A stretch of DNA of 22,936 nt, from NCBI GenBank assembly GCA_021812785.1, contig JAKAMR010000037.1, forward strand, positions 1 through 22,936. Reading direction: 5' to 3'. The notes below the pieces were generated by a model. It saw only the letters and a program-made list of their open reading frames with translations. It was not told where the DNA came from and did not search any database. Position 1 is the stretch's first letter. Every line of letters begins with the position of its first letter. This stretch comes from Nitrospirota bacterium (GTDB taxonomy: Bacteria > Nitrospirota > Thermodesulfovibrionia > Thermodesulfovibrionales > JdFR-88). Of this stretch, positions 6,977-13,913 are shown piece by piece. Both the position numbers and the translations under genes were made by a program.

Positions 6977-7292
6977 ACCGGCCGCCTCTTTCCTTCCCGA
7001 AGGGTCTGCCTCCACCGGGCCTGCCTTCCCCTCTGCCCCTTTCAGCCAGCGGCCTGGCCTCACTTACCTTCATGGGCCGGTTCAGGAGCGACTGGCCGTC
7101 AAGGGTCGAGATGGCGCGCTCGGCATCCTCATCAGATGGCATCTCCACAAAACCGAATCCCTTGGAACGTCCGGTCATCTCGTCTTTTATCACCTTTGCG
7201 GACTGCACTTCCCCTATTTTTGCAAAAGTCTCACGCAACAAATCTTCGGTTACATCGTAAGAGAGGTTCCCCACATAAATCTTCTTCGCCAT
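6969..7292 (-). CDS. RNA-binding protein with RRM domain
   Basis: A small single-RRM protein of the kind found in cyanobacteria, Nitrospirota and deltaproteobacteria, thought to act as an RNA chaperone in the cytoplasm. RNP2 is IYVGNL (5-10) and RNP1 is KGFGFVEM (44-51), with the aromatic residues that stack on RNA bases. After the domain (about 1-80) comes a Gly/Arg-rich tail (83-107, GRGEGRPGGGRPFGKERGGR), typical of nonspecific RNA binding. The ATG has AAAGGAG six bases upstream. A 326-base AT-rich region lies upstream, so a long 5' leader and cold-type control are possible but not shown. Confidence 0.95.
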   Translation of the reverse strand: MAKKIYVGNLSYDVTEDLLRETFAKIGEVQSAKVIKDEMTGRSKGFGFVEMPSDEDAERAISTLDGQSLLNRPMKVSEARPLAERGRGEGRPGGGRPFGKERGGRFR

Positions 7293-7618
7293 CTTGGCTC
7301 CTTTCGGGTTTTTCTGACTTTCCGGCCATTTTTTAAAAAATTTTTGTTTGGATGCTTCGGTTCCTCTATCGATGCGGTCACTTTATTTCTGGAACCTCAT
7401 AAAGGGGTAGCTCCGCGAATAAAATAGCAGTTTTGATTTTTGATTTTTTGCGTTGCTGCTTTTTTGTTTTTTAAAACCACGTTCCTAATTGAATATTTGC
7501 ATATTGAAGGCAGGCAGTCAAGCAAAATCTAATACTGCCCCGGACGGCAAAAAAATCTGCAAAAAAAGCCCAAAACCCGCTTTTGTTCAAAGGGTTTTTG
7601 TTTTTTCCCCATTTCTTC
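7293..7618. other. AT-rich intergenic region upstream of the RRM gene
   Basis: No credible gene was found in these 326 bases. They hold the NlpC/P60 gene's terminator at the right end, several T-rich runs (around 7341, 7431-7472), a GGCAGT/ACTGCC inverted repeat (7513-7518 and 7534-7539), and a TTGACT box (minus strand, 7516-7521) without a convincing -10 partner. If that box is the RRM promoter, the leader would be about 200 bases. Confidence 0.5.
7561..7598 (-). terminator. Intrinsic terminator downstream of the NlpC/P60 gene
   Basis: Read on the minus strand, AAAACCC (7592-7598) pairs with GGGTTTT (7572-7578), with an inner TTT/AAA pairing, followed shortly by a run of seven T (7561-7567). 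It begins about 20 bases after the stop of the NlpC/P60 gene. Confidence 0.6.
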
Positions 7619-9202
7619 TTACTTGCCGCTTCCGGTAATAGGCAGCTCTCCGCCGGACAAAAGCCTTTTCGCCCCTATCAGCCGTTTCATGAAGTAGGGA
7701 GTCGTCAGGCTCCCTATCTTCACCCTATGACCGCCCGAAGAGGCATGTATAAACAGGTTTTTGCCTATGTATATGCCGACATGCGAGGGAAAAGAGGCAT
7801 AGGTCCTGAAAAAAACCAGATCTCCAATGGCAAGATCATCCAGGCTTACCGGGACACCTTCGTTGAACTGCTGCCTCGCGGTGCGAGGCAGGGATATGTT
7901 GAGGAGTTTAAATACCCTCTGCACGAAAGCCGAGCAGTCTATGCCGTAAAAATTGTCTCCGCCAAAACGATATGGTATGTTGAGCATCACCTTGGCAAAC
8001 AGCATAAGCCTGTCTTTCATGCTCAGGGTCTGCAAGGTCTTGGAGTCCTGCAATTCTTCCAATTTCGATTCTATCTGGGGGGCCGATACCCTGGCGTCAG
8101 CCTGAACGGCCGGGCTTTCATCCTTGTCCGTCAGCATAATGGTCTGCCCCGGCCTCAAGTCCTCGGAGTCCATCTCGTTTAAGGCCATCAGTTCCTCGGC
8201 ATCGCGATGGAATTCACGCGCGATCTTCAGGAAGGTGTCTCCCCTTTTTACCCTGTAGGTGCCGGGCGCCTCCCGCATAACGGCATCTTTCTGGCTGATG
8301 AGGAGTCTCCGGCCGCTCCTTAAGCGCGCCCTTCGTGACCTCAAGCCGTTTAATTCCCTTAATTTTTTAATGGTGGTGCCGTACTGCCTGGCAATGGAAA
8401 AGAGGGTTTCGCCTTTCCGGACCTTATGGTACCGGTCTTTATAAACGACCAGGCGCTGCCTGGAAGCGGCAGACAGCCTCGCCTCCCTGTTGTAACGGGC
8501 AGCCTTCTCCAGTATGCTGTTGAAAATGGCTCCGCTTGTGGCATTTATAAGAGCGCTACCCTGAATTTTCGATATATTAGATGCCGTCTCCATACTTGAG
8601 GCGATCTTTACCGGGGCCACGCTGCCGGAAGCGTTTTCCCCCTTTTCTGCTTTTTCCTTTTCCGATGTGGCATTTGGGAAAGAAAAAGAATCCTTCACTT
8701 CACCATGAGGCGACGCCGTCACCTTATTCGAGGCGGAATCATCAGCTGCAATTCTTATTTTCTTTTCCCGGCCGTCTGCCTCATGGCTGTACCGGCGCCT
8801 GGCATAATGCCGGAGAGATTTTTTTGTATGCCGGATATGTTGAAAATGCTTTTTTGCAAAGAGGTGGGACCGGAGGGCCTTTTCTTTTTTATGCCTCCGC
8901 CTTCCGGCCTCCGCAATTATCCGTAATCTCCTGCCAGGCTTAAGCCTGTTGGAGGAAAGGCCATTTTCTTTTTTCAGTTTTTTTACGCTTATTCTGTATC
9001 GTCTGGCGATCTTGTCCAGGGTGTCACCCTTGCGGACCCTGTAAGTTACGCTTGCAAAGGATGGATGGGCAAAAGAAACACAAAAAAGGCCCGCAAAAAT
9101 GAGCGCAAAAACCGGAGTAAAGACAAATTTTGCAAGTTTGTTGTCTTTTATCTTCACGGGAGACGGCAGGAAAGACTCTTTTGAATGTTCAACCTCAGGC
9201 AC
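7619..9202 (-). CDS. Secreted LysM-NlpC/P60 peptidoglycan hydrolase
   Basis: A 527-residue cell-wall hydrolase. A hydrophobic segment (25-45) ends in AHPSFA|S, a signal peptidase I site near residue 50. Three LysM peptidoglycan-binding domains follow at about 53-96 (YRVRKGDTLDKIARRY), 258-303 (HKVRKGETLFSIARQY) and 315-358 (YRVKRGDTFLKIAREF). The C-terminal NlpC/P60 domain (395-515) has the catalytic triad C423 (GIDCSAFVQ), H474 (HVGIYIG) and H486 (HASSGG); such enzymes cut the D-Glu/diaminopimelate bond. A 40-residue stretch (100-140) after LysM1 is unusually rich in His, Arg and Lys. The GTG at 9202 has GGAGGG 11 bases upstream and gives a long n-region for the signal peptide. A terminator follows the gene. 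Confidence 0.93.
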   Translation of the reverse strand: MPEVEHSKESFLPSPVKIKDNKLAKFVFTPVFALIFAGLFCVSFAHPSFASVTYRVRKGDTLDKIARRYRISVKKLKKENGLSSNRLKPGRRLRIIAEAGRRRHKKEKALRSHLFAKKHFQHIRHTKKSLRHYARRRYSHEADGREKKIRIAADDSASNKVTASPHGEVKDSFSFPNATSEKEKAEKGENASGSVAPVKIASSMETASNISKIQGSALINATSGAIFNSILEKAARYNREARLSAASRQRLVVYKDRYHKVRKGETLFSIARQYGTTIKKLRELNGLRSRRARLRSGRRLLISQKDAVMREAPGTYRVKRGDTFLKIAREFHRDAEELMALNEMDSEDLRPGQTIMLTDKDESPAVQADARVSAPQIESKLEELQDSKTLQTLSMKDRLMLFAKVMLNIPYRFGGDNFYGIDCSAFVQRVFKLLNISLPRTARQQFNEGVPVSLDDLAIGDLVFFRTYASFPSHVGIYIGKNLFIHASSGGHRVKIGSLTTPYFMKRLIGAKRLLSGGELPITGSGK

Positions 9203-9256
9203 GTCCCGTTAAACCCTCCGGCGCAGGTTATTTATTCATTTGGCAAAAGAATATCA

Positions 9257-9296
9257 GAAACTCTTCTCTTTTTTCAAGAAAAAAATGAAAAGTTTC
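9257..9296. repeat. Long AT-rich hairpin between diguanylate cyclase and NlpC/P60 genes
   Basis: The 40-base stretch folds on itself almost completely: GAAACTCTTC at the left pairs with GAAAAGTTTC at the right (one G-T pair), with an inner T6/A6 pairing around a four-base loop. It lies in the 178-base gap after the diguanylate cyclase gene. It may end that transcript or lie in the NlpC/P60 gene's leader; there is no T-run after it on the minus strand, so a classic terminator is unlikely. Confidence 0.5.
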
Positions 9297-9380
9297 GCGG
9301 ACTTGCAACAGTTTTTAAGTGATGAGGGTCACAACCGCAAAGAAACGATGGTCATGGGAATAAGCTTGGGGGGCAAATGG

Positions 9381-11330
9381 TCAATCTGCCTGTTTGGCCA
9401 GACAAACCCTGTTTCTTCCCTCGCTCTTTGCGCTGTACAGGGCCTTGTCCGCGAGCTCTACCAACCCATCCCTGCTGCTGGTGTCCCTGGGAAAGGAGGC
9501 AACGCCTATGCTCACGGAGACGGTTACCGTATTCCCACCCGCATCTATAGGGTTCAGGAAGACTGCCTTTCTGAGCCTTTCTGCCAGGTTTTGCGCCCCC
9601 GCTTTGTCCGTTTCGGCCAGGATGGCCACGAACTCCTCTCCCCCGTACCGGGCTGCCACATCGGTGTCCCGCATGACATTTTTGATTATGGCAGCCACTT
9701 TTTTAAGCACCGCATCCCCCGCCGTGTGGCCGAAAGTGTCGTTTATTTTCTTGAAATGATCGATGTCGATAAGAAGCAGTGAGAGCGGTCTTGGGTGGCG
9801 GACCAGCCTTTTGAATTCCCTGGAGAGGGCCTCCTCATAATAACCGCGGTTGAAAAGCCCCGTAAGGGCGTCGGTTTCGGCCAGCACGGCCAGTTTTTCA
9901 TGTAGCAAAGCGCGGCAAAATGAGACTGCCAACTGATTTGAGAACATCTTTATGAGCTCTATCTGATGGGCGGACAGCGAATTTGTCCTGTCTGAGAACA
10001 TCCCCAGGACACCCAGAACGCCCTCTTCGCCCGAAAGGGGTTGAAGAAGTACGGACTTAACCTGGAACCCGCCATCGAAGGGCAAGGCGGCAACCGGGAA
10101 ATCCCGGCAATCGGATATATATATGGGCTCCTGCCCCCCGGCAAACGCGTTTGCCATGAGCGTGCCTTTCAGGGATTTAAAAAAAGTTTTTGTTTTTTTC
10201 TCCTGCCCGGCCGGGCCCCGACCTAAAAAATCATCTGAAAAATCACCCGAAAAACCTGTGGCCGCCGATAGCTCATAGCCGTCTTTTGATCTAAGGAAAA
10301 TGGCTGCCGGCATTGGGGCGATCTTCCTTGCCGCACGCGCCCCTTCCCGAGCAATGTCACCTTTGGACAGGTGTTTTAATATTTTTGAGCTTTCATCCTT
10401 GAAGACCTCAAGGCCCTTCAGGTTTCTTTTCATCTCGGTAAAGACCCTCTCCCGGCCCATCATGCCCGCAAAAAAGGCGGAAAACCTCTGGAAATCGGAC
10501 AGATGCCTCAAGCTGAATGCCCCGGTCCGCCGGCTGTCGCAGGCGGCGACGCCCAGAACCGTGCTTCCCAGCACCAGGGGCGCGGCCATAAGGGAGCAGA
10601 CAGGCTGACCATGCTCGTACCCCGGGGAAAAAAGCTCTTCCCGGTCCATCTTGCTCAGGCACACCGGCTGTCTGTTTTTAAGACAAAGCCTGATTATGCC
10701 TTCACTTCTCAGTTTTATCCCCGTGGAGGTGGAGCTTTTAACGGCGATATCGTCTCCCGCCACCCGGAAAACGCTTACCGAATCCGCCTCAAGCAGCTCC
10801 CTGGCCAGCAGGAGGGCCTGAGAGAACTCTTTTTCCGCGGCCCCGAGCACATCCAGGTCCCCGGTGGAAAGCCCTGGCTCGCTGTTCTCCTCGTCCAGAC
10901 GGCTAACCTTCTCCGCAAGGCCGGACGCCAGGGCCTTGAACCGCCTGAGGGCAAAATGAGAAACAGCCCCGGACCCTACGGAAAAAAGAACAAGAGGGAC
11001 GGCCCCCGGCCTGTGCAGAATAATGTCCCTGGCCCCGAGGGCGGCGATGGCCGCCCAGACGGGCACAAAGACCTGGACGCCGAAAAAGGAGGCGGTGCCA
11101 ACCGCAAGGGGGATGTCGAGATATGCAGCCCACTGGTATGTGAGGGAAAGCCCACCTGAAATCAGGGCAATGGAAATGAAAAAGCCGGTTTTGTCCAGCG
11201 GGTTCTTATTTACAGAATAAACAGACCGGAAAAGGAAATATCCGCAGATGGCCAGGGAAGCGGTAAACCAGAGGGCCGGGTGCAAAAGGGGATAACGAAG
11301 GTAAAAACCTGCCGCAAGAGGAAGGAGCAC
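9381..11330 (-). CDS. Membrane diguanylate cyclase (TM-GAF-GAF-GGDEF)
   Basis: Makes cyclic di-GMP from two GTP. Residues 1-130 carry four to five hydrophobic segments, so the protein sits in the inner membrane. A first GAF-like domain lies at about 165-295 and a second at about 315-470, separated by a helical linker. The GGDEF domain (485-645) keeps the metal Asp in LLLIDIDHFKKIND, the active site GGEEF (563-567) and an intact inhibitory I-site RDTD (554-557) exactly five residues upstream, so product feedback inhibition is expected. The GTG at 11330 is the first possible start after an in-frame stop. The ligand of the GAF domains is unknown. A K/T-rich insert in GAF2 (KKTKTFFKS, 378-386) is encoded by an A-rich motif also found between genes. 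Confidence 0.93.
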   Translation of the reverse strand: MLLPLAAGFYLRYPLLHPALWFTASLAICGYFLFRSVYSVNKNPLDKTGFFISIALISGGLSLTYQWAAYLDIPLAVGTASFFGVQVFVPVWAAIAALGARDIILHRPGAVPLVLFSVGSGAVSHFALRRFKALASGLAEKVSRLDEENSEPGLSTGDLDVLGAAEKEFSQALLLARELLEADSVSVFRVAGDDIAVKSSTSTGIKLRSEGIIRLCLKNRQPVCLSKMDREELFSPGYEHGQPVCSLMAAPLVLGSTVLGVAACDSRRTGAFSLRHLSDFQRFSAFFAGMMGRERVFTEMKRNLKGLEVFKDESSKILKHLSKGDIAREGARAARKIAPMPAAIFLRSKDGYELSAATGFSGDFSDDFLGRGPAGQEKKTKTFFKSLKGTLMANAFAGGQEPIYISDCRDFPVAALPFDGGFQVKSVLLQPLSGEEGVLGVLGMFSDRTNSLSAHQIELIKMFSNQLAVSFCRALLHEKLAVLAETDALTGLFNRGYYEEALSREFKRLVRHPRPLSLLLIDIDHFKKINDTFGHTAGDAVLKKVAAIIKNVMRDTDVAARYGGEEFVAILAETDKAGAQNLAERLRKAVFLNPIDAGGNTVTVSVSIGVASFPRDTSSRDGLVELADKALYSAKSEGRNRVCLAKQAD

Positions 11331-11402
11331 GGCTAAGACGCCTGCTCTTCTTGTGGAAAAATCCCTCTTTTTTTCTTTATTCGTTCGCTTACGCTCGCTA
11401 TA

Positions 11403-11678
11403 CTATGAACGGCCTCTTTTGTTTTCCTCTTCCTGGTAGAACTTCCGGTAAAGGATCTCCCATTCAGGGCTGCCCTCTACGATCTTCCTGGAATAGGACT
11501 CCAGCTTCTTTTTTACAACGGCGTCTATCTGTTCGCCGGCCTTGACCTCGGCGGCCAGGACCCTTTTTATGATCTTGCGCGCCGCAGCCTCGTCCCCTTT
11601 CAGCGCTACCAGCTTCTTTTCCAAAAGCCCCTTGAGCAGCACGTGGCTGAGATGCGTTATCTTCTCATCCGATAGCAT
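11403..11678 (-). CDS. DUF507 family protein (second copy)
   Basis: A 91-residue protein of the DUF507 family, whose function is unknown. It has the typical pattern: an N-terminal helical region (MLSDEKITHLSHVLLKGLLE), a central KxIKRVLAAEVKAGEQIDAVV, and a C-terminal GSPEWEILYRKFYQEEE. It is all-helical by pattern, soluble and highly charged. Its ATG shares one base with the stop codon of the other DUF507 gene (TGATG), indicating translational coupling. The pair follows rpsR in the ribosomal protein run, so it is likely to be made with the translation and replication proteins. It is not a duplicate in sequence, only in family, so the two may form a heterodimer (inference). Confidence 0.85.
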   Translation of the reverse strand: MLSDEKITHLSHVLLKGLLEKKLVALKGDEAAARKIIKRVLAAEVKAGEQIDAVVKKKLESYSRKIVEGSPEWEILYRKFYQEEENKRGRS

Positions 11679-11959
11679 CAGAGCACCAGGTTCCTTTCCC
11701 TCACAAGCTTCTGTTTGGTAAGGTCGAACATCCTTCTGTAGTCCAGCCGCCCTTTTTCAATATCGCTTTCGTATTTTTTAAGGAGGCCCCTTACTTCGTC
11801 GTTGAGCCTGTCTTCCACCATGAGCTCATCGATTATTATGGCCTCAGCCTCCCCTATGAGCGTGTCCATCGGGGCCGAAGGCTCCACAAGCCTCTCGCTC
11901 ACGAGCTTGCCTATGATCTTTTCGGTCAGCGGCCTTACCCAGGTTTTGGGTATTCTCAT
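11678..11959 (-). CDS. DUF507 family protein (first copy)
   Basis: A 93-residue DUF507 protein with the start MRIPKTWVRPLTEKIIGKLV, the central IGEAEAIIIDELMVEDRLNDEVRGLL and the end DYRRMFDLTKQKLVRERNLVL. It is helical and soluble, with no catalytic motif seen. AAGG lies eight bases before the ATG. It lies 63 bases after rpsR and overlaps the next DUF507 gene by one base. In many bacteria rplI (ribosomal protein L9) follows rpsR; here the DUF507 pair takes that place. Function is unknown. Confidence 0.87.
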   Translation of the reverse strand: MRIPKTWVRPLTEKIIGKLVSERLVEPSAPMDTLIGEAEAIIIDELMVEDRLNDEVRGLLKKYESDIEKGRLDYRRMFDLTKQKLVRERNLVL

Positions 11960-12022
11960 TCGTGCCTTACTCTAAAAGTCTCTTCCGGTTTATTTTCAAA
12001 AAAATAAATTTCTTTTATTGTC

Positions 12023-12268
12023 TTATTTTTCAACGAAGGGCAGTAATGCAATGTTCCTTGCCCTCATGACTGCATTGGTGAGCTCTCTCTGGTGAAGGGC
12101 GCACACGCCGGTCATCCTCCTGGGCAGTATCTTGCCCCTGTCCGTCACGTAAGTCCTCAGCCCCTTCAGGTCCTTGTAATCGATAAATTCGACCTTCTCG
12201 GAGCAGAACCTGCAGAACTTCCTCCTGTTCATAAACTTCCTTGGACCTTTGCTAACTCTAGGGTTCAT
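12023..12268 (-). CDS. rpsR: 30S ribosomal protein S18
   Basis: A component of the 30S platform that pairs with S6. The 81-residue sequence has the family core [51 protein letters not shown] in pieces readable here. It is the zinc-binding form: C19xxC22 (CRFC) and C56xxH59 (CALH). AAGGAGA lies five bases before the ATG. It is in the standard order rpsF-ssb-rpsR. Confidence 0.98.
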   Translation of the reverse strand: MNPRVSKGPRKFMNRRKFCRFCSEKVEFIDYKDLKGLRTYVTDRGKILPRRMTGVCALHQRELTNAVMRARNIALLPFVEK

Positions 12269-12321
12269 CTATTCTCCTTTTTATCGCTTTTAAAAAATAA
12301 ATTTTCTTTTTTGAAAAGAGT

Positions 12322-12341
12322 AAATCAAATCAAATCAAATC
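12322..12341. repeat. Four-unit pentanucleotide repeat at the ssb stop codon
   Basis: On the plus strand AAATC is repeated four times (12322-12341); on the minus strand this reads as TTTGA units starting in the ssb stop codon. Slippage would change only the 71-base ssb-rpsR spacer, not the protein. A shorter TTTGATTTGATT run lies at about 6910-6921. Confidence 0.9.
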
Positions 12342-12744
12342 AAAAAGGTTCGTCGATTGCGTCATCCGGAGGAGGAAGATAGGCATCTGATCCCTGCGCC
12401 GGTGCGCTTTCCGTCTGGCGCTTGCCACCCCCGCTGCCCAGGAAGCGGACCGTCTGGGCCAGCACCTCGAACTTTGACCTCTGGTGGCCATCCTGCTCCC
12501 AGCGCCGCTCGCGGAGCCTGCCCTCAACGAGAGCGGGCCTGCCCTTGGAAAGATATTGGCTGCAAGGCTCGGCCTGCTTGCCAAAAACCACGATGTCTAT
12601 GAATAGAACCTCTTCTTTTCCATCCTGGGATTTTACCCTGGAATTCACGGCGAGGCCGAAGCTGCAAATCGGCGTTCCCTGGCCGCTGTATCTCAGCTCA
12701 GGGTCTCGTGTCAGGTTTCCTGCGAAAATTACCTTGTTGAACAT
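12340..12744 (-). CDS. ssb: Single-stranded DNA-binding protein
   Basis: Coats single-stranded DNA during replication, repair and recombination. The OB fold covers residues 1-104 (MFNKVIFAGNLTRDPELRY, then the VLFIDIVVFGKQAE strand pair and GRLRERRWEQDG). The linker is short (105-125) and the C-terminal partner-binding tip is DDAIDEPF, with Glu-Pro-Phe in place of the usual Ile-Pro-Phe; the essential terminal Pro-Phe is kept. At 134 residues it is shorter than E. coli SSB (178). The ATG is 11 bases after rpsF's stop, and no strong ribosome site is seen, so coupling to rpsF translation is likely. Confidence 0.97.
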   Translation of the reverse strand: MFNKVIFAGNLTRDPELRYSGQGTPICSFGLAVNSRVKSQDGKEEVLFIDIVVFGKQAEPCSQYLSKGRPALVEGRLRERRWEQDGHQRSKFEVLAQTVRFLGSGGGKRQTESAPAQGSDAYLPPPDDAIDEPF

Positions 12745-12755
12745 TTTCGATTTTC

Positions 12756-13148
12756 TTACTGCGCCTTTTCCTCAGGGGCAGCTTCGGCAGGTACCGGAGC
12801 AGCCGCAGGTGCGGCCGCTGCGGCCGCCGCCTGAATGCTCGCTTCGAGGGCCCTGGTCTGCTTTTTCTCCAGTTTTATAACCATATGCTTCATCACCGGG
12901 TCATAAATTCTGTAGAACTCCTCCAGTTTCTGGATGGCGGTCGCAGGGGCCTTAAGGTTATAAAGGACGTAAAACCCTCTTTTGTGCTTATTGAGCTCGT
13001 AGGCCAGTTTCCTCATGCCCCACTCATCTGTTTTTACTATCTGTCCTCCGGCATCCTGCATTACGCCCTTGATCTTCTCGATTGCGGCGCGCAGGTCTTC
13101 TTCTGGAAGCGTGTCATCGAGGATTACAATATTTTCGTAATAATTCAC
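12756..13148 (-). CDS. rpsF: 30S ribosomal protein S6
   Basis: S6 binds S18 and 16S rRNA on the 30S platform. The core (1-100) has the family pattern: YYENIVILDDTLPEEDLRAAIEKI, then GQIVKTDEWGMRKLAYELNKHKRGFY and PVMKHMVIK in order. Residues 104-130 form an Ala/Pro-rich tail ending in acidic residues, longer than in most bacteria but not rare. The start is GTG with AAGGAGG ten bases upstream. It heads rpsF-ssb-rpsR and has its own promoter and a leader with two hairpins. Confidence 0.97.
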   Translation of the reverse strand: MNYYENIVILDDTLPEEDLRAAIEKIKGVMQDAGGQIVKTDEWGMRKLAYELNKHKRGFYVLYNLKAPATAIQKLEEFYRIYDPVMKHMVIKLEKKQTRALEASIQAAAAAAAPAAAPVPAEAAPEEKAQ

Positions 13149-13175
13149 CCTTTTGAAACCTCCTTTTGGATATTA

Positions 13176-13225
13176 GGCCGCCTTAATGCGGCCATAGCCC
13201 CCGTTTTTGCTACTCCAGGGAGCAA
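13176..13225 (-). promoter_or_regulatory. Candidate rpsF leader structure
   Basis: Between the predicted transcript start (about 13233) and the rpsF GTG, the leader can form two hairpins: GGCCGC/GCGGCC with a six-base loop (13176-13193), and TTGCT/AGCAA with an inner CTCC/GGAG (13207-13225). Many bacteria control rpsF-rpsR through an S6:S18-binding leader RNA containing a CCG site. Whether this is that element is an inference from position and CCG-containing stem only. Confidence 0.4.
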
Positions 13226-13239
13226 GGAGCCGTGCATAA

Positions 13240-13269
13240 GTTATATCATACCGCGGGTTTTAAAAGCAA
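13240..13269 (-). promoter_or_regulatory. Candidate promoter of rpsF-ssb-rpsR
   Basis: TTGCTT (13264-13269) and TATAAC (13240-13245) are separated by 18 bases on the minus strand. The -10 box is a 5/6 match; the -35 box is weak. The leader would be about 85 bases. Confidence 0.5.
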
Positions 13270-13297
13270 ATTTACCTAAACCGTGCCGCTGCCTTTT

Positions 13298-13909
13298 TTA
13301 CCGGAGAATTTTTTTTATGGTGACCGTAGGGCGGGCCGTTTTGGCGTTTGAGGCGGACAGCGCCTTTCTCGTATGCATGATCCTCTGAAGCGCCGTAAAA
13401 TGTGAGAGTACCAGAAGCACCCACAGGGAGGGGACCATAAACCCGAAGATCGCGCCCGCGGTAACCAGGATTATCCTCTCGGGGCGCTCCATGAGGCCCA
13501 CCTTGCAATCCACCCCAAGCCCCTCTGCCCTGGCCCTTGTGTAGCTGACAAGGTAAGCGCCTACGAGCGTACCAAGGGCAAGGGCAACTGCAACCGGATT
13601 TGACCTCAAAAAATATGCCACACCAAGGAGGATAAAGGCATCCGAATAGCGGTCCAGCACGGAGTCCAGATAGGCCCCGAGGGCGCTCGTCCTGCCGTTG
13701 GCCCTCGCCACCATGCCGTCAAAACTGTCAAAAAGGCTGCCAAACAGAATAACCATCCCTCCCGCCCGCAGATCCTGAGCGATGACAAAAGCCCCGGCCG
13801 ACGTTACGAAGAAACCGGCAAGGGTCAGTGCGTTGGGGTTTATCTTGATCCTTTTCATGACGGGCAAAAGCGGCGTTTCCATGCGGCGGGCCAGTCTGGA
13901 AGATATCAA
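13298..13909 (-). CDS. CDP-alcohol phosphatidyltransferase, likely inositol-phosphate type
   Basis: An integral membrane enzyme that joins a CDP-activated lipid to an alcohol. The complete family motif is visible: D61xxD64GxxAR69 then eight residues, G78, D82 and D86 (in DSFDGMVARANGRTS and LGAYLDSVLD). The four Asp bind the metal pair. Six hydrophobic segments fit the family and the length (203 residues) is normal. The gene starts four bases after the stop of ino1, so the natural acceptor is myo-inositol 1/3-phosphate, giving phosphatidylinositol phosphate as in actinobacteria and archaea. Alternatives are phosphatidylglycerophosphate synthase or di-myo-inositol-phosphate phosphate synthase; no cytidylyltransferase gene for the latter is in view. 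The start is TTG at 13909; the ribosome site is weak (GGGGA). Confidence 0.85.
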   Translation of the reverse strand: MISSRLARRMETPLLPVMKRIKINPNALTLAGFFVTSAGAFVIAQDLRAGGMVILFGSLFDSFDGMVARANGRTSALGAYLDSVLDRYSDAFILLGVAYFLRSNPVAVALALGTLVGAYLVSYTRARAEGLGVDCKVGLMERPERIILVTAGAIFGFMVPSLWVLLVLSHFTALQRIMHTRKALSASNAKTARPTVTIKKILR

Positions 13910-13913
13910 AGGT

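Noticed and set aside
7583..8182. A 199-codon plus-strand frame opposite the NlpC/P60 domain
   Set aside because: Antisense shadow; the sense strand holds the catalytic Cys-His-His residues.
9240..9782. A 180-codon plus-strand frame starting in the gap after NlpC/P60
   Set aside because: Most of it is antisense to the GGDEF domain, and its start lies in the long AT hairpin.
11367..11402. GC-rich TTCGCTTACGCTCGC stretch as an attachment site or palindrome
   Set aside because: Not a true inverted repeat, no integrase nearby; more likely a simple gene-end element.
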